Below are positions 9,201 to 19,083 of a DNA stretch of 64,000 bases, piece by piece. Source of the stretch: Wolfiporia cocos (taxonomy: Eukaryota > Basidiomycota > Agaricomycetes > Polyporales > Phaeolaceae). Location: the NCBI GenBank assembly GCA_029448655.1, contig JACCLO010000001.1:434001-498000 (forward strand), given 5' to 3'. Below the pieces are notes generated by a model. That model saw only the letters and a program-made list of their open reading frames with translations. It was not told the DNA's origin and ran no database searches. Each line of letters begins with the position of its first letter. Within the stretch, counting starts at the first letter, position 1. A program made the position numbers and the translations under genes.

Positions 9201-10702
9201 GACTTCCGAAACAAATCATTTCGGATAGAGGACCGCAATTCTCTTCTGAGTTATTCAAGGGATGGTGCGAACAATTGGGAATTCAGAGGTCGATGACGAC
9301 AGCCTACCACCCGCAAGCGGACGGCCAAACGGAGAGAATTAACCAAATTCTAGAACAATACCTACGATGCTACATCGACGTTATCCAAAAAGATAACTGG
9401 GTGTTCTATCTCCCCACGGCAGAGTTTGCGTACAATAACGCGGCTAGCGAGACGACCAAGAATAGTCCATTCTTCGTCGAACTAGGAAGGCATCCCAATG
9501 CAGGACCTACGGATTTGAAGCCGACGCAATATTCGGATTTAAATCAATTTGCTTACGCCAGATGGTCAGCACAAGAACAAGCTAAGGCAGCTATGAAATT
9601 GGCTGCCGAACGCTGGTCTTGGTACTATGATCAACACAAGCGCTCGGTACCGTTTAAAGTTGGCGACAAAGTTCTCGTTGACGCCCGTAGCTGGCAAGAC
9701 TCCGAAAGAAGTCTTAGTCCACGCTATTTGGGACCATTTAAGATAATTGAACAATTATCTCCGGTCACCTTTAGGGTACATATGGACGAGCAATACAGGG
9801 CTTACCACCCAGTATTCCACGCTTCCAAGTTGGTCATGTACAAGGACCCTGTGCATCAGAAAAAACCAGAGCCTCAACCAGAAATGGTCGACGGCGAGGA
9901 ATTATGGGAAGTTGAGAAGATCTTAGATCATCGTCTCCGCGCAGGAAGAGTTGAGTATAGAATCCGATGGAAGGGATTCGGTATCAATGACAACTCCTGG
10001 GTACGCGAAGCCGACCTCGACACGGCATATGACATTCTGCAGGAATACAAGGCTTCACACGCCATTCCAATGCAGGATGTCCCCCTCAGGCGATCAGCTA
10101 GAAGGAAAGAAGCAGTTCATATCTTCGACCCTGACAGCGACGACTGGGAAGCCGACGAATGCACGTGGCCAGACGACTGGCCGCAGTATCGCGAAGAATT
10201 TGCGAAGGATCCTAAGCAACGCATGGTTAGACACCCCGACGGGGGATGGATGTCAGCGGACATTAACCAAAACGCAGACTTGAAAATCGTAGTCGGCGAA
10301 GGCGGCCGAATGCCGGAAAAAGGAACCAAGGACTCGGTTGGGTTTGACCTGTACACTGCAACAGGCGACGTTCTGCCAGCTCACGGGCAGACAGAATACA
10401 ACACCAAACTGAAGATCCAGGTACCTTTCGGCACTTACGGACGTATCGCCCCCCGCTCTAGTCTTGCCCGAAAAGGCATAGACGTAATGGGTGGCGTTAT
10501 CGACCACGATTATCAAGGCGAAGTAATCATCATTCTCCGGAATCACTCCGACATATCTATCGATATTCGGGCCGGCGATAAGATTGCCCAGCTAATCTGC
10601 GAAGTTGCAAAGGACCCGCATATTACGCTACACGGAAAATCTTACTTTGAAAAGATTAAATCCGAGCGCGGTACTGGTGGATTCGGCTCCACAGGAAAGT
10701 AA
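6167..10702 (+). CDS. pol: Pol of element A: PR-RT-RNaseH-IN-chromodomain-dUTPase (1511 aa)
   Basis: The frame is +1 relative to gag and is open from 6116, so it overlaps gag by about 110 nt; a +1 frameshift is the likely route of expression. Domains: aspartic protease with D138-T-G-A; reverse transcriptase with YLDD at 513-516; RNase H beginning about residue 655; integrase with an HHCC zinc region (about 880-935) and catalytic D, D, E near 957, 1018 and 1055; GPY/F-like region; chromodomain at about 1245-1300 (YRIRWKGF core). The C-terminal 130 residues are a complete dUTPase: motif 1 GFDLYT, motif 2 PRSSLARK, motif 3 GVIDHDYQGEV, motif 4 GDKIAQLI, motif 5 RGTGGFGSTG. dUTPase hydrolyses dUTP and would limit uracil in the cDNA. 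No lesion seen. Confidence 0.95.
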   Translation: MSGPSRFPSPQPHVSKTFCEEHTSPAAAGSVQRPEEAHLYEEASQRPLILWEDKAVVRHPVSHLGIFGNSAMDFARRTRTLATRAPPVKYFYPDPLASKFFTLYNVHGNDSRDDNKSFSIEVELWVYGKKVNAMALIDTGASISVIDKKLVHEEKLVTQKLPSPLEIRNADGTSNTAGNINMAVKAYMVHEEHKSTEFLYVMDVQNADVILGYDWFLKHNPDFNWPEGTFTYRCTEKCKHGKRVSISEEEDEIEPRNIYQIINDFPIDFLGLEEPENPFVAWVNTLDEGTELLIDAIQSITEKSDDEFLTDADLQKWKSLVPEEYQEFGPTVFSQRASERMPERKPYDHAIDFPDDAILPPPSKAYKMSPQEANSLDQWIQEELRKGYIRHSKSPIASPVFFVPKKDGGARMVVDYRKVNDLTIKNRYPLPRIDELIDKLSQASIFTKLDLRWGYNNVRIKEGDEWKTAFITPNGLYEAVVMYFGFCNAPSTFQHMMNDILGDLIREGKVIVYLDDILVFGNDLLEHRRIVKQVLQILQDNDLFAKPEKCFFEQSSIEYLGMIISKGKVEMDPKKVAGVMDWPTPAKVKDVQAFVGFANYYRRFIKDFSKVVKPLTELSKKNTQWNWGPEQAEAFQTLKEAFTSAPILRIPDQESPFRVEADSSDYATGAVLSQYSSEDKLWHPVAFYSKSLSAPERNYEIYDKELLAIIRALEEWRHYLEGHPHKFEVWSDHLNLTYFKSAQRLTRRQARWSLYLTRFNFTMCHKPGKTMLTADPLSRRPDHEEGVELDNRDQILLKPEYFTVRALEASQQEIQSGDEDLLRQIRQALMDDQITKDYQELLKSGPKEFGKDLQEWNMEAGLLLRRGKVYVPKEPKELRTKILELHHDHVTAGHFGRWKTYELLSRNYWWPGMTTMVKQYVEGCDTCQRMKNRNQTPYGPLQPLPVPEAPWDTITIDFIVHLPPSGERKQFTAIMVVVDRLTKRAHFIPTSDNISAKELANLLYLRIYPNHGLPKQIISDRGPQFSSELFKGWCEQLGIQRSMTTAYHPQADGQTERINQILEQYLRCYIDVIQKDNWVFYLPTAEFAYNNAASETTKNSPFFVELGRHPNAGPTDLKPTQYSDLNQFAYARWSAQEQAKAAMKLAAERWSWYYDQHKRSVPFKVGDKVLVDARSWQDSERSLSPRYLGPFKIIEQLSPVTFRVHMDEQYRAYHPVFHASKLVMYKDPVHQKKPEPQPEMVDGEELWEVEKILDHRLRAGRVEYRIRWKGFGINDNSWVREADLDTAYDILQEYKASHAIPMQDVPLRRSARRKEAVHIFDPDSDDWEADECTWPDDWPQYREEFAKDPKQRMVRHPDGGWMSADINQNADLKIVVGEGGRMPEKGTKDSVGFDLYTATGDVLPAHGQTEYNTKLKIQVPFGTYGRIAPRSSLARKGIDVMGGVIDHDYQGEVIIILRNHSDISIDIRAGDKIAQLICEVAKDPHITLHGKSYFEKIKSERGTGGFGSTGK

Positions 10703-10728
10703 TCGTTCCATTAGGGACAATGAAACCT

Positions 10729-10738
10729 GAAGAGGGGG
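10729..10738 (+). promoter_or_regulatory. Polypurine tract of element A
   Basis: gaagaggggg followed by three bases (taa) and the 3' LTR. Elements C and F also have a G-run purine tract ending three bases before the LTR. It is the expected primer for plus-strand synthesis. Confidence 0.8.
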
Positions 10739-10741
10739 TAA

Positions 10742-11440
10742 TGTCACAGATTTGGGACATGCCACTATTTTTCCCGTATTTTTACCTATTTATCTGGTAT
10801 TTCTACGACCTTGTAGACATTTACGCTGCCAAGCGCTCGTCTACATGTACACGCAAACAAACAACACGTACACAACGCGGTATACGTCCACCTGTCATAA
10901 CAACACGTACATAACACGTTTGTACGCGTCAATGACTCAGCGGACTAACCTCCGGTGTCACGCGCCTTACTCATATCCCGATACCGGGCTATGTCAGTAC
11001 AATTGGATAAGCGGCCCGCTCGTTATCACATGCCAATGCCCTTACGATTACTCATATCCCGATACCGGTATATAAGAATCACATGCATGGCTTACTAACG
11101 TAGCTACAGCCACTTCCACAACATGGACCTACGGTCCAAACAAACGATCTTACTGGTGCGGCCATTACCGGCGCACATGGTCTATTGTAATTTACGACTT
11201 AACCATATTAGTTATGTCTGCGCACAGACCACCTTCATGTTTGGTTCCCTTACCGGTAACCAAACAAAGCATGTATATAAGTAGGGCTATCACTGCGGAT
11301 AAGCCTTAGATTTGTTCTCTGCATTCGCACAGTTACATATCATCTCTGCTTGCGCCCACTAGCCTCCTCACCAACCTCCAGCAACTCCTTCAAGTCGCTT
11401 ATTAGGTTATAGTGTGAGTCCCACAGTCTAGTCTGTGTCA
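10742..11440 (+). repeat. 3' LTR of element A (699 bp)
   Basis: TGTCACAG...CTGTGTCA, alike to 1438-2136 by eye over its whole length, which points to a very recent insertion. It is followed by the duplication gggtt at 11441-11445. Confidence 0.95.
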
Positions 11441-11445
11441 GGGTT
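11441..11445. repeat. Target-site duplication of element A, right copy (gggtt)
   Basis: Matches 1433-1437 exactly. Confidence 0.95.
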
Positions 11446-13679
11446 AGCCGTTGTGCCGATTTGAAATATGTCAGATTGAGATGATCCGACCATACTTCAA
11501 ATTTGTGTGGGTGTCCTTCGAGGTAATGTCTCCATTCCTCTAGAGCGCGGATGATTGCAAGCAACTCCTTATCGTAAATCTCATAGTTCCTTTCGGGTGC
11601 TGATAGAGATTTCGAGTAAAAGGCTACCGGGTGCCAGAGCTTATCCTCCGAAGAGTATTGTGATAGCACCGCACCAGTTGCGTAATCGGAAGAATCCGCT
11701 TCCACGCGGAACGGGGACTCCTGATCTGGGATCCGGAGTATTGGAGCCGATGTGAAAGCTTCCTTGAGAGTTTGGAAGGCTTCCGCTTGTTCGGGTCCCC
11801 AATTCCACTGCGTGTTTTTCTTGGACAGTTCGGTTAACGGCTTAACCACTTTGGAGAAGTCTTTAATGAACCGACGGTAGTAGTTGGCGAAGCCAACAAA
11901 GGCCTGGACGTCCTTCACCTTGGCAGGTGTAGGCCAGTCCATTACGCCGGCTACCTTCTTAGGGTCCATTTCGACTTTTCCTTTGGAAATGATCATTCCC
12001 AGGTATTCAATACTGCTTTGTTCGAAGAAGCACTTTTCAGGCTTCGCGAACAAGTCGTTGTCTTGCAAGATTTGTAATACTTGCTTGACAATACGACGGT
12101 GTTCCAACAGGTCGTTTCCGAACACAAGGATGTCGTCTAGGTAGACAATGACCTTTCCTTCTCTGATAAGGTCACCTAGGATATCGTTCATCATGTGTTG
12201 GAACGTGCTGGGTGCATTACAAAAACCGAAGTACATGACTACAGCTTCGTAAAGGCCGTTAGGCGTAATGAATGCGGTCTTCCATTCATCTCCCTCCTTG
12301 ATTCTTACGTTGTTGTAACCCCAACGCAAGTCGAGCTTCGTAAATATCGAAGCCTGGCTAAGCTTATCGATAAGCTCGTCTATGCGTGGGAGAGGGTACC
12401 TGTTTTTAATGGTCAAGTCGTTTACTTTTCGGTAATCGACTACCATTCGGGCTCCGCCGTCTTTTTTAGGGACGAAGAAGACCGGGCTCGCGATCGGGGA
12501 TTTCGAGTGTCGGATGTAGCCCTTCCGTAACTCTTCCTGAATCCACTGATCTAGCGAGTTCGCTTCCTGAGGAGACATTTTGTATGCCTTACTCGGGGGC
12601 GGTAGTATCGCGTCATCGGGGAAGTCGATGGCGTGATCGTATGGTTTCTGTTCGGGCATCCTTTTGGATGCGCGCTGAGAAAATACCGTGGGACCAAACT
12701 CCTGGTATTCCTCTGGAACCAAGGATTTCCATTTCTGGAGATCCGCATCTGTCAGGAATTCATCGTCCGACTTCTCCGTTATCGACTGAATGGCATCGAT
12801 AAGGAGTTCCGTTCCTTCGTCAAGGGTGTTCACCCAAGCGACAAAGGGATTCCCAGGCTCCTCTAAGCCGAGAAAATCTATTGGAAAGTCATTGATGATC
12901 TGATAGATGTTGCGGGGTTCGATTTTGTCTTCTTCCTCAGAAATCGAAACCCGTTTGCCATGTTTGCATTTTTCCGTACACCGATATGTGAAAGTTCCTT
13001 CCGGCCAATTGAAGTCCGGGTTGTGTTTCAGGAACCAGTCATATCCGAGGATCACATCCGCATTCTGTACGTCCATTACGTACAAGAATTCGGTGGACTT
13101 GTGTTCCTCGTGCACCATATAAGCTTTTACTGCCATATTGATATTACCGGCGGTATTAGAGGTACCGTCGGCGTTACGAATCTCGAGAGGTGAAGGTAGT
13201 TTTTGAGTGACTAACTTTTCCTCATGTACGAGTTTCTTATCAATGACGCTTATTGATGCACCGGTGTCGATTAGTGCCATGGCGTTAACTTTCTTTCCGT
13301 ATACCCACAGTTCCACTTCGATAGAGAACGATTTATTGTCGTCTCGAGAATCGTTTCCATGTACATTATACAAAGTGAAAAATTTTAACGCGAGCGGGTC
13401 AGGATAAAAGTATTGTACAGGAGGGGCACGTGTAGCTAGTGTCCAAGTCCTCCGGGCAAAGTCCATTGCCGAGCTGCCGAATATACCGATATGGGATACC
13501 GAGTGACGTACGACCGCCTTATCTTCCCACAAGATAAGGGGTCCTTGTGAAGCTCCGTCGTAGGGGTGCTCTTCTTCAGGGAGCTGTACACTCCCAGCCG
13601 CTGCGGGGCTGGTGTGTTCTTCACAAGACATCTTCGAGACGTGTAGTGGGGGCGAGGGGAACCGAGATGGTCCCGACAT
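11441..13679 (-). pseudogene. pol: Element B pol, 5' part (protease, RT, part of RNase H), interrupted by element A
   Basis: Close copy of the first 745 or so residues of the A pol: protease LIDTGAS, full reverse transcriptase with YLDD, RNase H until about the Arg-Arg-Gln-Ala-Arg segment, where A is inserted. The open frame then reads 33 codons into the LTR of A and stops. The start at 13679 lies within the gag overlap exactly as in A. Because the coding sequence is split, this copy cannot make integrase in a normal way. Until A landed the frame looks to have been open. Confidence 0.92.
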
Positions 13680-15612
13680 TGGCGACGGTGGTGGCGGGGG
13701 CCGAGGGTCCTGCTGAGCTTGAGTCAGCCGTCACTTCTTCCCAGATCGTTCGGGCACGATACGTCTTGCCATCCGCGGGGGGCGCCGAGTACGGCTTCTT
13801 GCCAGAAGCCTGTCCCTTTCCACTACCCGAAGGAGCAACCGTGGTCTTTCCAGACGCAGCGGCTGCACCCTTCGCCCTTTGTTGTTCGGCCCGCTGAGCG
13901 GCAGGCACGAACGTTCCCGCAGCCTTATCCGCGGCAAGCTTAGGACACTTGTTGAAATAGTGTCCCGTCTGCTTGCAGTAGGTGCAGACGGCGTTGGCGG
14001 TGTCGGCGGGGGCTTTGGCGGGCGCCTTTCCCTTGTCCTTCTTTTTCTCCGACTTCTTTGCAGAAGCGGAGGACATCTCCTTCTTTTCGGCAGGGGCCGA
14101 GTCCTTCTTGCCAGCCTTCTCAAAGATTGAACCCTTGATCTTGTCTGGATAGGACGTTTGGTACATTTCTAGGGCGAAGTCGATGAGGGGCTCGATGTCG
14201 GTTGGGGCCTTGAAGAAGGGGGTCTTGCCGAGGACGTTCAAGGTGTCCTTAACCTTTTCGGGAAGTGTTTCGGTGAACTCCCATACCAGGGTCTCGTTGG
14301 CGGTTTCCGATAGGCGGCCGAGGGTACGGAAACGCTCGCAGTAATTGAAATAATTTGATTCGGCGAGTTCCTTGCCCTTGGTACCGTAGTAACCTCGGAT
14401 TTCCTTTTTCGCGATTTCCTTGTCCCTCATTTTACCGTACTGGACCATCACCGACTTGGTGAAGTCCTCCCATGTGCCGAGTGGTTCGCCGTTTCCTGCC
14501 TTTTTGATAAGAGGGGAGAAAAACTTGTAGGCGTCCCCGGTTACTCGGAACAGGGCGGTGGTAATGCGGTCGTGGTCGTCGTAGACACGGAGAGTGCCGA
14601 AATAGAGACCCATCTTCTCCACCCATTCCTGTGCGGTCACCTTTCCAGATGACCCGGAGAATTCTGGGGGAGGGGGGATTTTCAGGTTTTGAGGCAGACC
14701 TGGAATCTGCGGGGCGACGGCTGCTGCAGCAGCGGCTGCAGCTTGAGCGGCGGCAGCGGCCTCGGCTGCTCTGGCTTGAGCATGACCGGGGGCCGGTGCC
14801 GGGTCTTCCGGGGGCGTGCGGGCACCGGGAGGGTTGGGAACGGAGGGATTCTTGCGAATCCTCCGGAGTTCCTCGTCAACCTTCTCCATGCGCTCTGCGA
14901 ACGCATCCTCGAGGTCGTCCAGCCGGGACCGGTAGTCCTTTCGGAGCTGCTTCTCTATTTCGGAGAGCTTGGCGGTGTACTCCTGTCGGAGTTCCTTGCC
15001 GAGGTCCACCATGGTGGACAATACCTCGTTGCGGACTGAATTGACCGCTTCGTGTAGCTCGTCTTGGGCCTTCTGTTCGATTGCCCTGGATTGCCCAGCC
15101 AGGGAATCGATTCGTTCATGGATACGCTCCAGGCGGGCATGCACCATTCGACCTAGGGTGTCGGTGGTGTCATGGCTTATGGCCGCACTTCGTTGTACGG
15201 CGGCATCGATGATTGGCCCATGTATGGACCCATCCACCTTGTGGTGTTCCTCCTCAGGAAGGTACGCCTTGAGGTTGTTCTCGACAGCGACATTGGTCTG
15301 TCGTGTCGGACCCGAAAATTCCATTTCCAGTGTGGTGGCGGGCCCGATAGGGCGAGTTCGACGAGCCGGTGGGTATCCGGCAATGGGGGAGCCCGGGCGT
15401 GTACCCATGGGATTGGTCGGAGATTCCCTTTGCGGGGGAGCGAACTCCGGCATTTCTTCTTCCTCTTCCTCTTCCTCTTCCTCGCTGAGGTGTTCTAGTG
15501 TCACCAGCTGCTGGGTTCCCGAGGGACCAGCTTCCGGGGTCACCGGGCCTTCTGAGCGGAGGCGCATCTTGCGGGGGGCGAGGGGGGTGCTAACGGAGGA
15601 GGTGGAAGACAT
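13621..15612 (-). CDS. gag: Gag of element B (663 aa, CCHC zinc knuckle)
   Basis: Close homologue of the A gag, with a shorter Glu run and several substitutions in the coiled-coil region. The single zinc knuckle CTYCKQTGHYFNKC is kept. Compared with A, one additional A in front of the start (at about 15612-15614) moves the upstream ATG out of frame, so translation in frame can only start at 15612. This is either the ancestral state, making the 14 extra residues of A an extension, or a lesion in B. It overlaps the pol frame by 59 nt from the first pol ATG, as in A. Confidence 0.88.
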   Translation of the reverse strand: MSSTSSVSTPLAPRKMRLRSEGPVTPEAGPSGTQQLVTLEHLSEEEEEEEEEEMPEFAPPQRESPTNPMGTRPGSPIAGYPPARRTRPIGPATTLEMEFSGPTRQTNVAVENNLKAYLPEEEHHKVDGSIHGPIIDAAVQRSAAISHDTTDTLGRMVHARLERIHERIDSLAGQSRAIEQKAQDELHEAVNSVRNEVLSTMVDLGKELRQEYTAKLSEIEKQLRKDYRSRLDDLEDAFAERMEKVDEELRRIRKNPSVPNPPGARTPPEDPAPAPGHAQARAAEAAAAAQAAAAAAAAVAPQIPGLPQNLKIPPPPEFSGSSGKVTAQEWVEKMGLYFGTLRVYDDHDRITTALFRVTGDAYKFFSPLIKKAGNGEPLGTWEDFTKSVMVQYGKMRDKEIAKKEIRGYYGTKGKELAESNYFNYCERFRTLGRLSETANETLVWEFTETLPEKVKDTLNVLGKTPFFKAPTDIEPLIDFALEMYQTSYPDKIKGSIFEKAGKKDSAPAEKKEMSSASAKKSEKKKDKGKAPAKAPADTANAVCTYCKQTGHYFNKCPKLAADKAAGTFVPAAQRAEQQRAKGAAAASGKTTVAPSGSGKGQASGKKPYSAPPADGKTYRARTIWEEVTADSSSAGPSAPATTVANVGTISVPLAPTTRLEDVL

Positions 15613-15756
15613 TTGTGAATCTGTTTGTGACGAATGTTAGTTTCCGGGTACTCATTGTCTTAGATTCTTAAGAAGGGATTGGGTTTGAAAGCTGCAACTT
15701 TCGTTATAGATCACACTCGCACTCTATTTCAGAGTTAAAAGATGATAGTATTTCTA

Positions 15757-16680
15757 CTATACAATTGCGAGTATATCCTCTTCTACCGAAGTAGTTGAGG
15801 GCCCTGCCACCTTGTCAGGTGGTGTTACACCGAAGGCAAAAGTAATTTGTAGCGCTACGCATTCTGCTACGATACGAGCCAAGTCCGTACGCCAATCCAA
15901 AAAGGAAATATTGCCGAGCTGTTTGCAATACTTTTTCATAATTCTCCAGTCTCTATTGGTGATCCTCCCTCGTCTCGCTCTATCCTTTACGTTATCCACC
16001 AAGTCCTCCAATTCTACTACCATAGTATGGAAACGCATGTCGTTTTCCATATGGAAGCCTGGGTAATTAGGGGGGTGGTTGGCGAGAGGAGTGAGACGAG
16101 TGAGAGTGCCTTCTAGCATGGGAATAACTTGGTCGCATGCTTGGAGAGGCTTCTTCTTCCCGAAGACGAGGGAAGGGTCGAGAATCTTGTGGTTGGCCGG
16201 AACGGAAGGTCCGGCCGCCGGGCTGGAGAGACGGAGGGCCAGTGAAGAAGCTGCTTGCTTGGCTTCCTTGGCGGCTTGTTTGGCGGCGATTCGCTTATTC
16301 AGCTTATCGCGAGCGAGCTTGAGCTTGTTGAGTTCGCGGAGTTCGATGAGATTCTCCATGGCGGTAATGGATTGCGCTAGCTTCTCTTCCTCTGTCCAGA
16401 TACGCTTAGCGAGCGGAACTGGTTTGGGAGGTCGAGGAGCGGGTTTCCCAGCCTCAGCAATGTGCTTTGGCATGTGGACGGGAATCTCCCAAAGATGGAG
16501 TTTCCCAGTGTAATCTTCCTTTACAGGAAGCGTGTAGGTGACGTCCTCTGCCCGAGGAATGTCGGCGGTGTCGATACGGCTGAGAAGGGACCGCTTCGCC
16601 GGTTTGACGTAAGGGGCAGTGGAGGAGCCACGGGTGCGACGGGTAACGCGGGGCATGATTCTAGAAAGTGCAGCCTTCAT
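15757..16680 (-). CDS. ORF1 of element B: 307-aa protein of unknown function
   Basis: Same length and layout as the ORF at 3158-4081 (basic N-terminus, Lys/Ala-rich probable coiled coil, mixed C-terminal half). I count about four amino-acid replacements (for example Ala to Gln in the coiled-coil start and Ala to Thr near the C-terminus) plus several silent changes such as a cluster near 16500-16520. That an open frame of identical length persists in a diverged copy supports it being a real element protein. It lies upstream of gag on the same strand. Confidence 0.72.
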   Translation of the reverse strand: MKAALSRIMPRVTRRTRGSSTAPYVKPAKRSLLSRIDTADIPRAEDVTYTLPVKEDYTGKLHLWEIPVHMPKHIAEAGKPAPRPPKPVPLAKRIWTEEEKLAQSITAMENLIELRELNKLKLARDKLNKRIAAKQAAKEAKQAASSLALRLSSPAAGPSVPANHKILDPSLVFGKKKPLQACDQVIPMLEGTLTRLTPLANHPPNYPGFHMENDMRFHTMVVELEDLVDNVKDRARRGRITNRDWRIMKKYCKQLGNISFLDWRTDLARIVAECVALQITFAFGVTPPDKVAGPSTTSVEEDILAIV

Positions 16681-17701
16681 GAGAAACGAAGTTTCCCAGT
16701 GATACGTCCAAGAACAGGAATGAAAGGGATTATGTAAGGTAGGGTAGTGGACTCCTTTTCAGGAGCAAAGAAGGTGTACTACGGGGCATAATTACTCTTA
16801 TGTTGCGCGCAAACCCTGTGCCGAGGCGGCGCGGATATTCGCATGACCCTAACGGTCAGAGGCGCCGACTCCAGGGGTAGAGTTGCTGACTGCCAGGCCG
16901 GTTCCTGGGTCAGATGATTGGGATTCGGATACACGACACCGCCCCGGAGGGACGATGCCGGAAAGTGGCTGGGATTTTACATCCCTTAGCCTGTCCATGC
17001 TTCAACAATGAGGTTGCCGTCTGTAGCCACATGGGTGTCACATCAGGGCTAAAAAACCACTGTCGATCTAAGATCGCGAGACAGCAGCGCTCCACATCCC
17101 GAAGGAGTGGGCCACGCGCTTCTCTTCCAATGGGGCCCCAAATCCGTTTGACCCATGCTCGCACGCCGAGCTGCCCGGAGGACTTATGCTATTGGCTACC
17201 GCGAGTGACCTATGGCAGGGTGATTTTTTACGTCACCCCCCTCACTGCTTTTCCCATAACGGGTTCAAAGCAGGTCCCTTACGCCTGGGAGGCGGCTTTG
17301 GAAAATTCCCATGCCATCATAATGATGACCCTGTGGATAGTGATGGGGCGCTGAACAACGCTTGCCATGACAGGGGGTTGGGCGCACACAGGCAGACCGT
17401 CCCCTTTTCTCCACAGGCGGGTCTTAACCGCGCATAGTCCAAGCTTGTCAGCGAGGACCATGTCTCCTTGACCCTGGAGTCCGGGTTAGGTAGGCCTCCT
17501 GCCTAAAAAAGGCGGTGTGGCTTCCCTGTTTGCCAATCCTCTGCCGAGAATGGTGATGTATCCCCCAGATCTCAACTATCACCCCAATCGCCTTGTCAGG
17601 CAGAAAGGGATATGCGCAGCAACAAGTAATAGCCCCTGTAGGATAGAAACCCAGGCCCAAGCGCAAGCGCAAGGGCGGGGGTAGGGGGAGATTTGTTCTT
17701 A
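16681..17701 (-). other. Leader and primer-binding site of element B
   Basis: Counterpart of 2137-3157. The plus-strand bases 17689-17699 (agatttgttct) are the reverse complement of the PBS and are mirrored by agaacaaatct at 17824-17834 in the LTR, so the 11-nt self-priming pair is preserved. No convincing protein is seen. Confidence 0.7.
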
Positions 17702-18400
17702 TGACACAGACTAGACTGTGGGACTCACACTATAACCTTATAGGCGACTTGAAGATGTTGCAGAAGGTTGGTGAGGAAGCTAGTGGGCGCAAGCAGAGAT
17801 GGTTTGTAACTGTGCGAATGCAGAGAACAAATCTAAGGCTTATCCGCAGTGATAGCCCTACTTATATACATGCTTTGTTTGGTTACCGGTAAGGGAGCCA
17901 AACATGAAGGTGGTCTGTGCGCAGACATAACTAATATGGTTAAGTCGTAAACTACAATAGACCATGTGCGCCGGTAATGGCCGCACCAGTAAGATCGTTT
18001 GTTTGGACCGTAGGTCCATGTTGTGGAAGTGGCTGTAACTACGTTAGTAAGCCATGCATGTGATTCTTATATACCGGCATCGGGATATGAGTAATCATAA
18101 GGGCATTGGCATGTGATAACGAGCGGGCCGCTTATCCAATCGTACTGACATAGCCCGGTACCGGGATATGAGTAAAGCGCGTGACACCGAAGGTTAGTCC
18201 GCTGAGTCATTGACGCGTACAAGCGTGTTATGTACGTGTTGTTATGACAAGTGGACGTATACCGCGTTGTGTACGTGTTGTTTGGTTGCGTGTACGTGTA
18301 GACGGGCGCTTAGCAGCGTAAATGTCTACAAGGTCGTAGAAATACCAGATAAATAGGTAAAAATACGGGAAAAATAGTGGCATGTCCCAAATCTGTGACA
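17702..18400 (-). repeat. 5' LTR of element B (699 bp)
   Basis: Reverse complement of the TGTCACAG...CTGTGTCA LTR of A, same length, with scattered substitutions. The TATA box on the minus strand lies at about 17862-17869. Confidence 0.93.
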
Positions 18401-19083
18401 CTGGTGAGGTGATCATAGAGAAGATTGGTTGCTTCATGCAGAACACAGCAAATGAAACAAGATTCAGTGAGTATATGCATGCTCAACACTTGTCTCTGAT
18501 AACTTCTGTCTGTAGATACAGACTACAGAGGTGTGTGCATTCCCCATTCTTGTGTTGCACCTCAAGATGGCACTTCTCCTTTATCAGACTCCAGAGACTT
18601 CATCTGGATAGGTTACAAATGCAGGGCTTAGGTACGTACAATCCGTCCCTTTTTATGCTAATGGTGACTCATCTGCCCATACCGCCCCGATTATCAACCC
18701 CCCAACTCCCGCCACACCTGCCATTTCCACCTTGACGCACTATTGACTCTGATTGATGTGTGACTCCGATCGCACCATCACGTGCCGAGCGCATCAACTT
18801 CCAACATATGTGTGCCATTTTTTTGAGTGAGTCACATACTTTCCAAAGCAATGAACTTGGGTAGATCCTGATATATGCATAGGATCACCCTGACAGATTT
18901 GCAAATTCTCTTTGATGTGCTCAAGTGCTCTGAGGATAGGTTCATGTATTTTCTGGTATGGTGCAAAATGTGGATGCAGATGGTTTCACGTATCCTCTGA
19001 TAGACTCAGAAGATGGGATTTGGTGGATTTTCTGATAGCTGTTGATAGATTAAAGCAATTAAAAAATGAGGTCTAATATGGAC
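18401..19083. other. No gene recognised
   Basis: AT-rich flank between the 5' LTR of B and a solo LTR. Short frames only; no domain, repeat or RNA seen. Confidence 0.4.

Larger units (their letters stand above)
1438..11440 (+). mobile_element. Element A: complete Ty3/gypsy LTR retrotransposon with chromodomain and C-terminal dUTPase
   Basis: A 10,003-bp element bounded by two 699-bp LTRs (TG...CA ends) that I find alike by eye, flanked by the 5-bp duplication GGGTT. Order: LTR, self-priming-type PBS, about 1-kb leader, a 307-codon ORF of unknown function, gag with a CCHC zinc knuckle, pol (protease, reverse transcriptase, RNase H, integrase, chromodomain, dUTPase), polypurine tract, LTR. All three frames are open, so it may be an active copy. 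It is inserted in the opposite orientation into the RNase H part of the pol of a second member of its own family (element B). Confidence 0.95.
11441..18400 (-). mobile_element. Element B: 5' half of a Ty3/gypsy element, same family as A, split by A
   Basis: Minus-strand copy with 5' LTR (18400-17702), leader, ORF1, gag and the first half of pol. The rest of pol is at 1437-1 beyond element A, and the 3' end is off the window. LTR sequences of A and B differ at a few percent of positions, so they are separate insertions of one family rather than a duplication of the locus. The base after the 5' LTR begins ctggt (18401-18405), which should recur as the duplication beyond the left window edge. 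Confidence 0.93.

Noticed and set aside
1..18400. The A/B pair as a segmental duplication or assembly artefact
   Set aside because: The LTRs of A and B differ, A has its own exact 5-bp duplication, and the interrupted pol of B rejoins perfectly when A is removed; a nested insertion explains everything.
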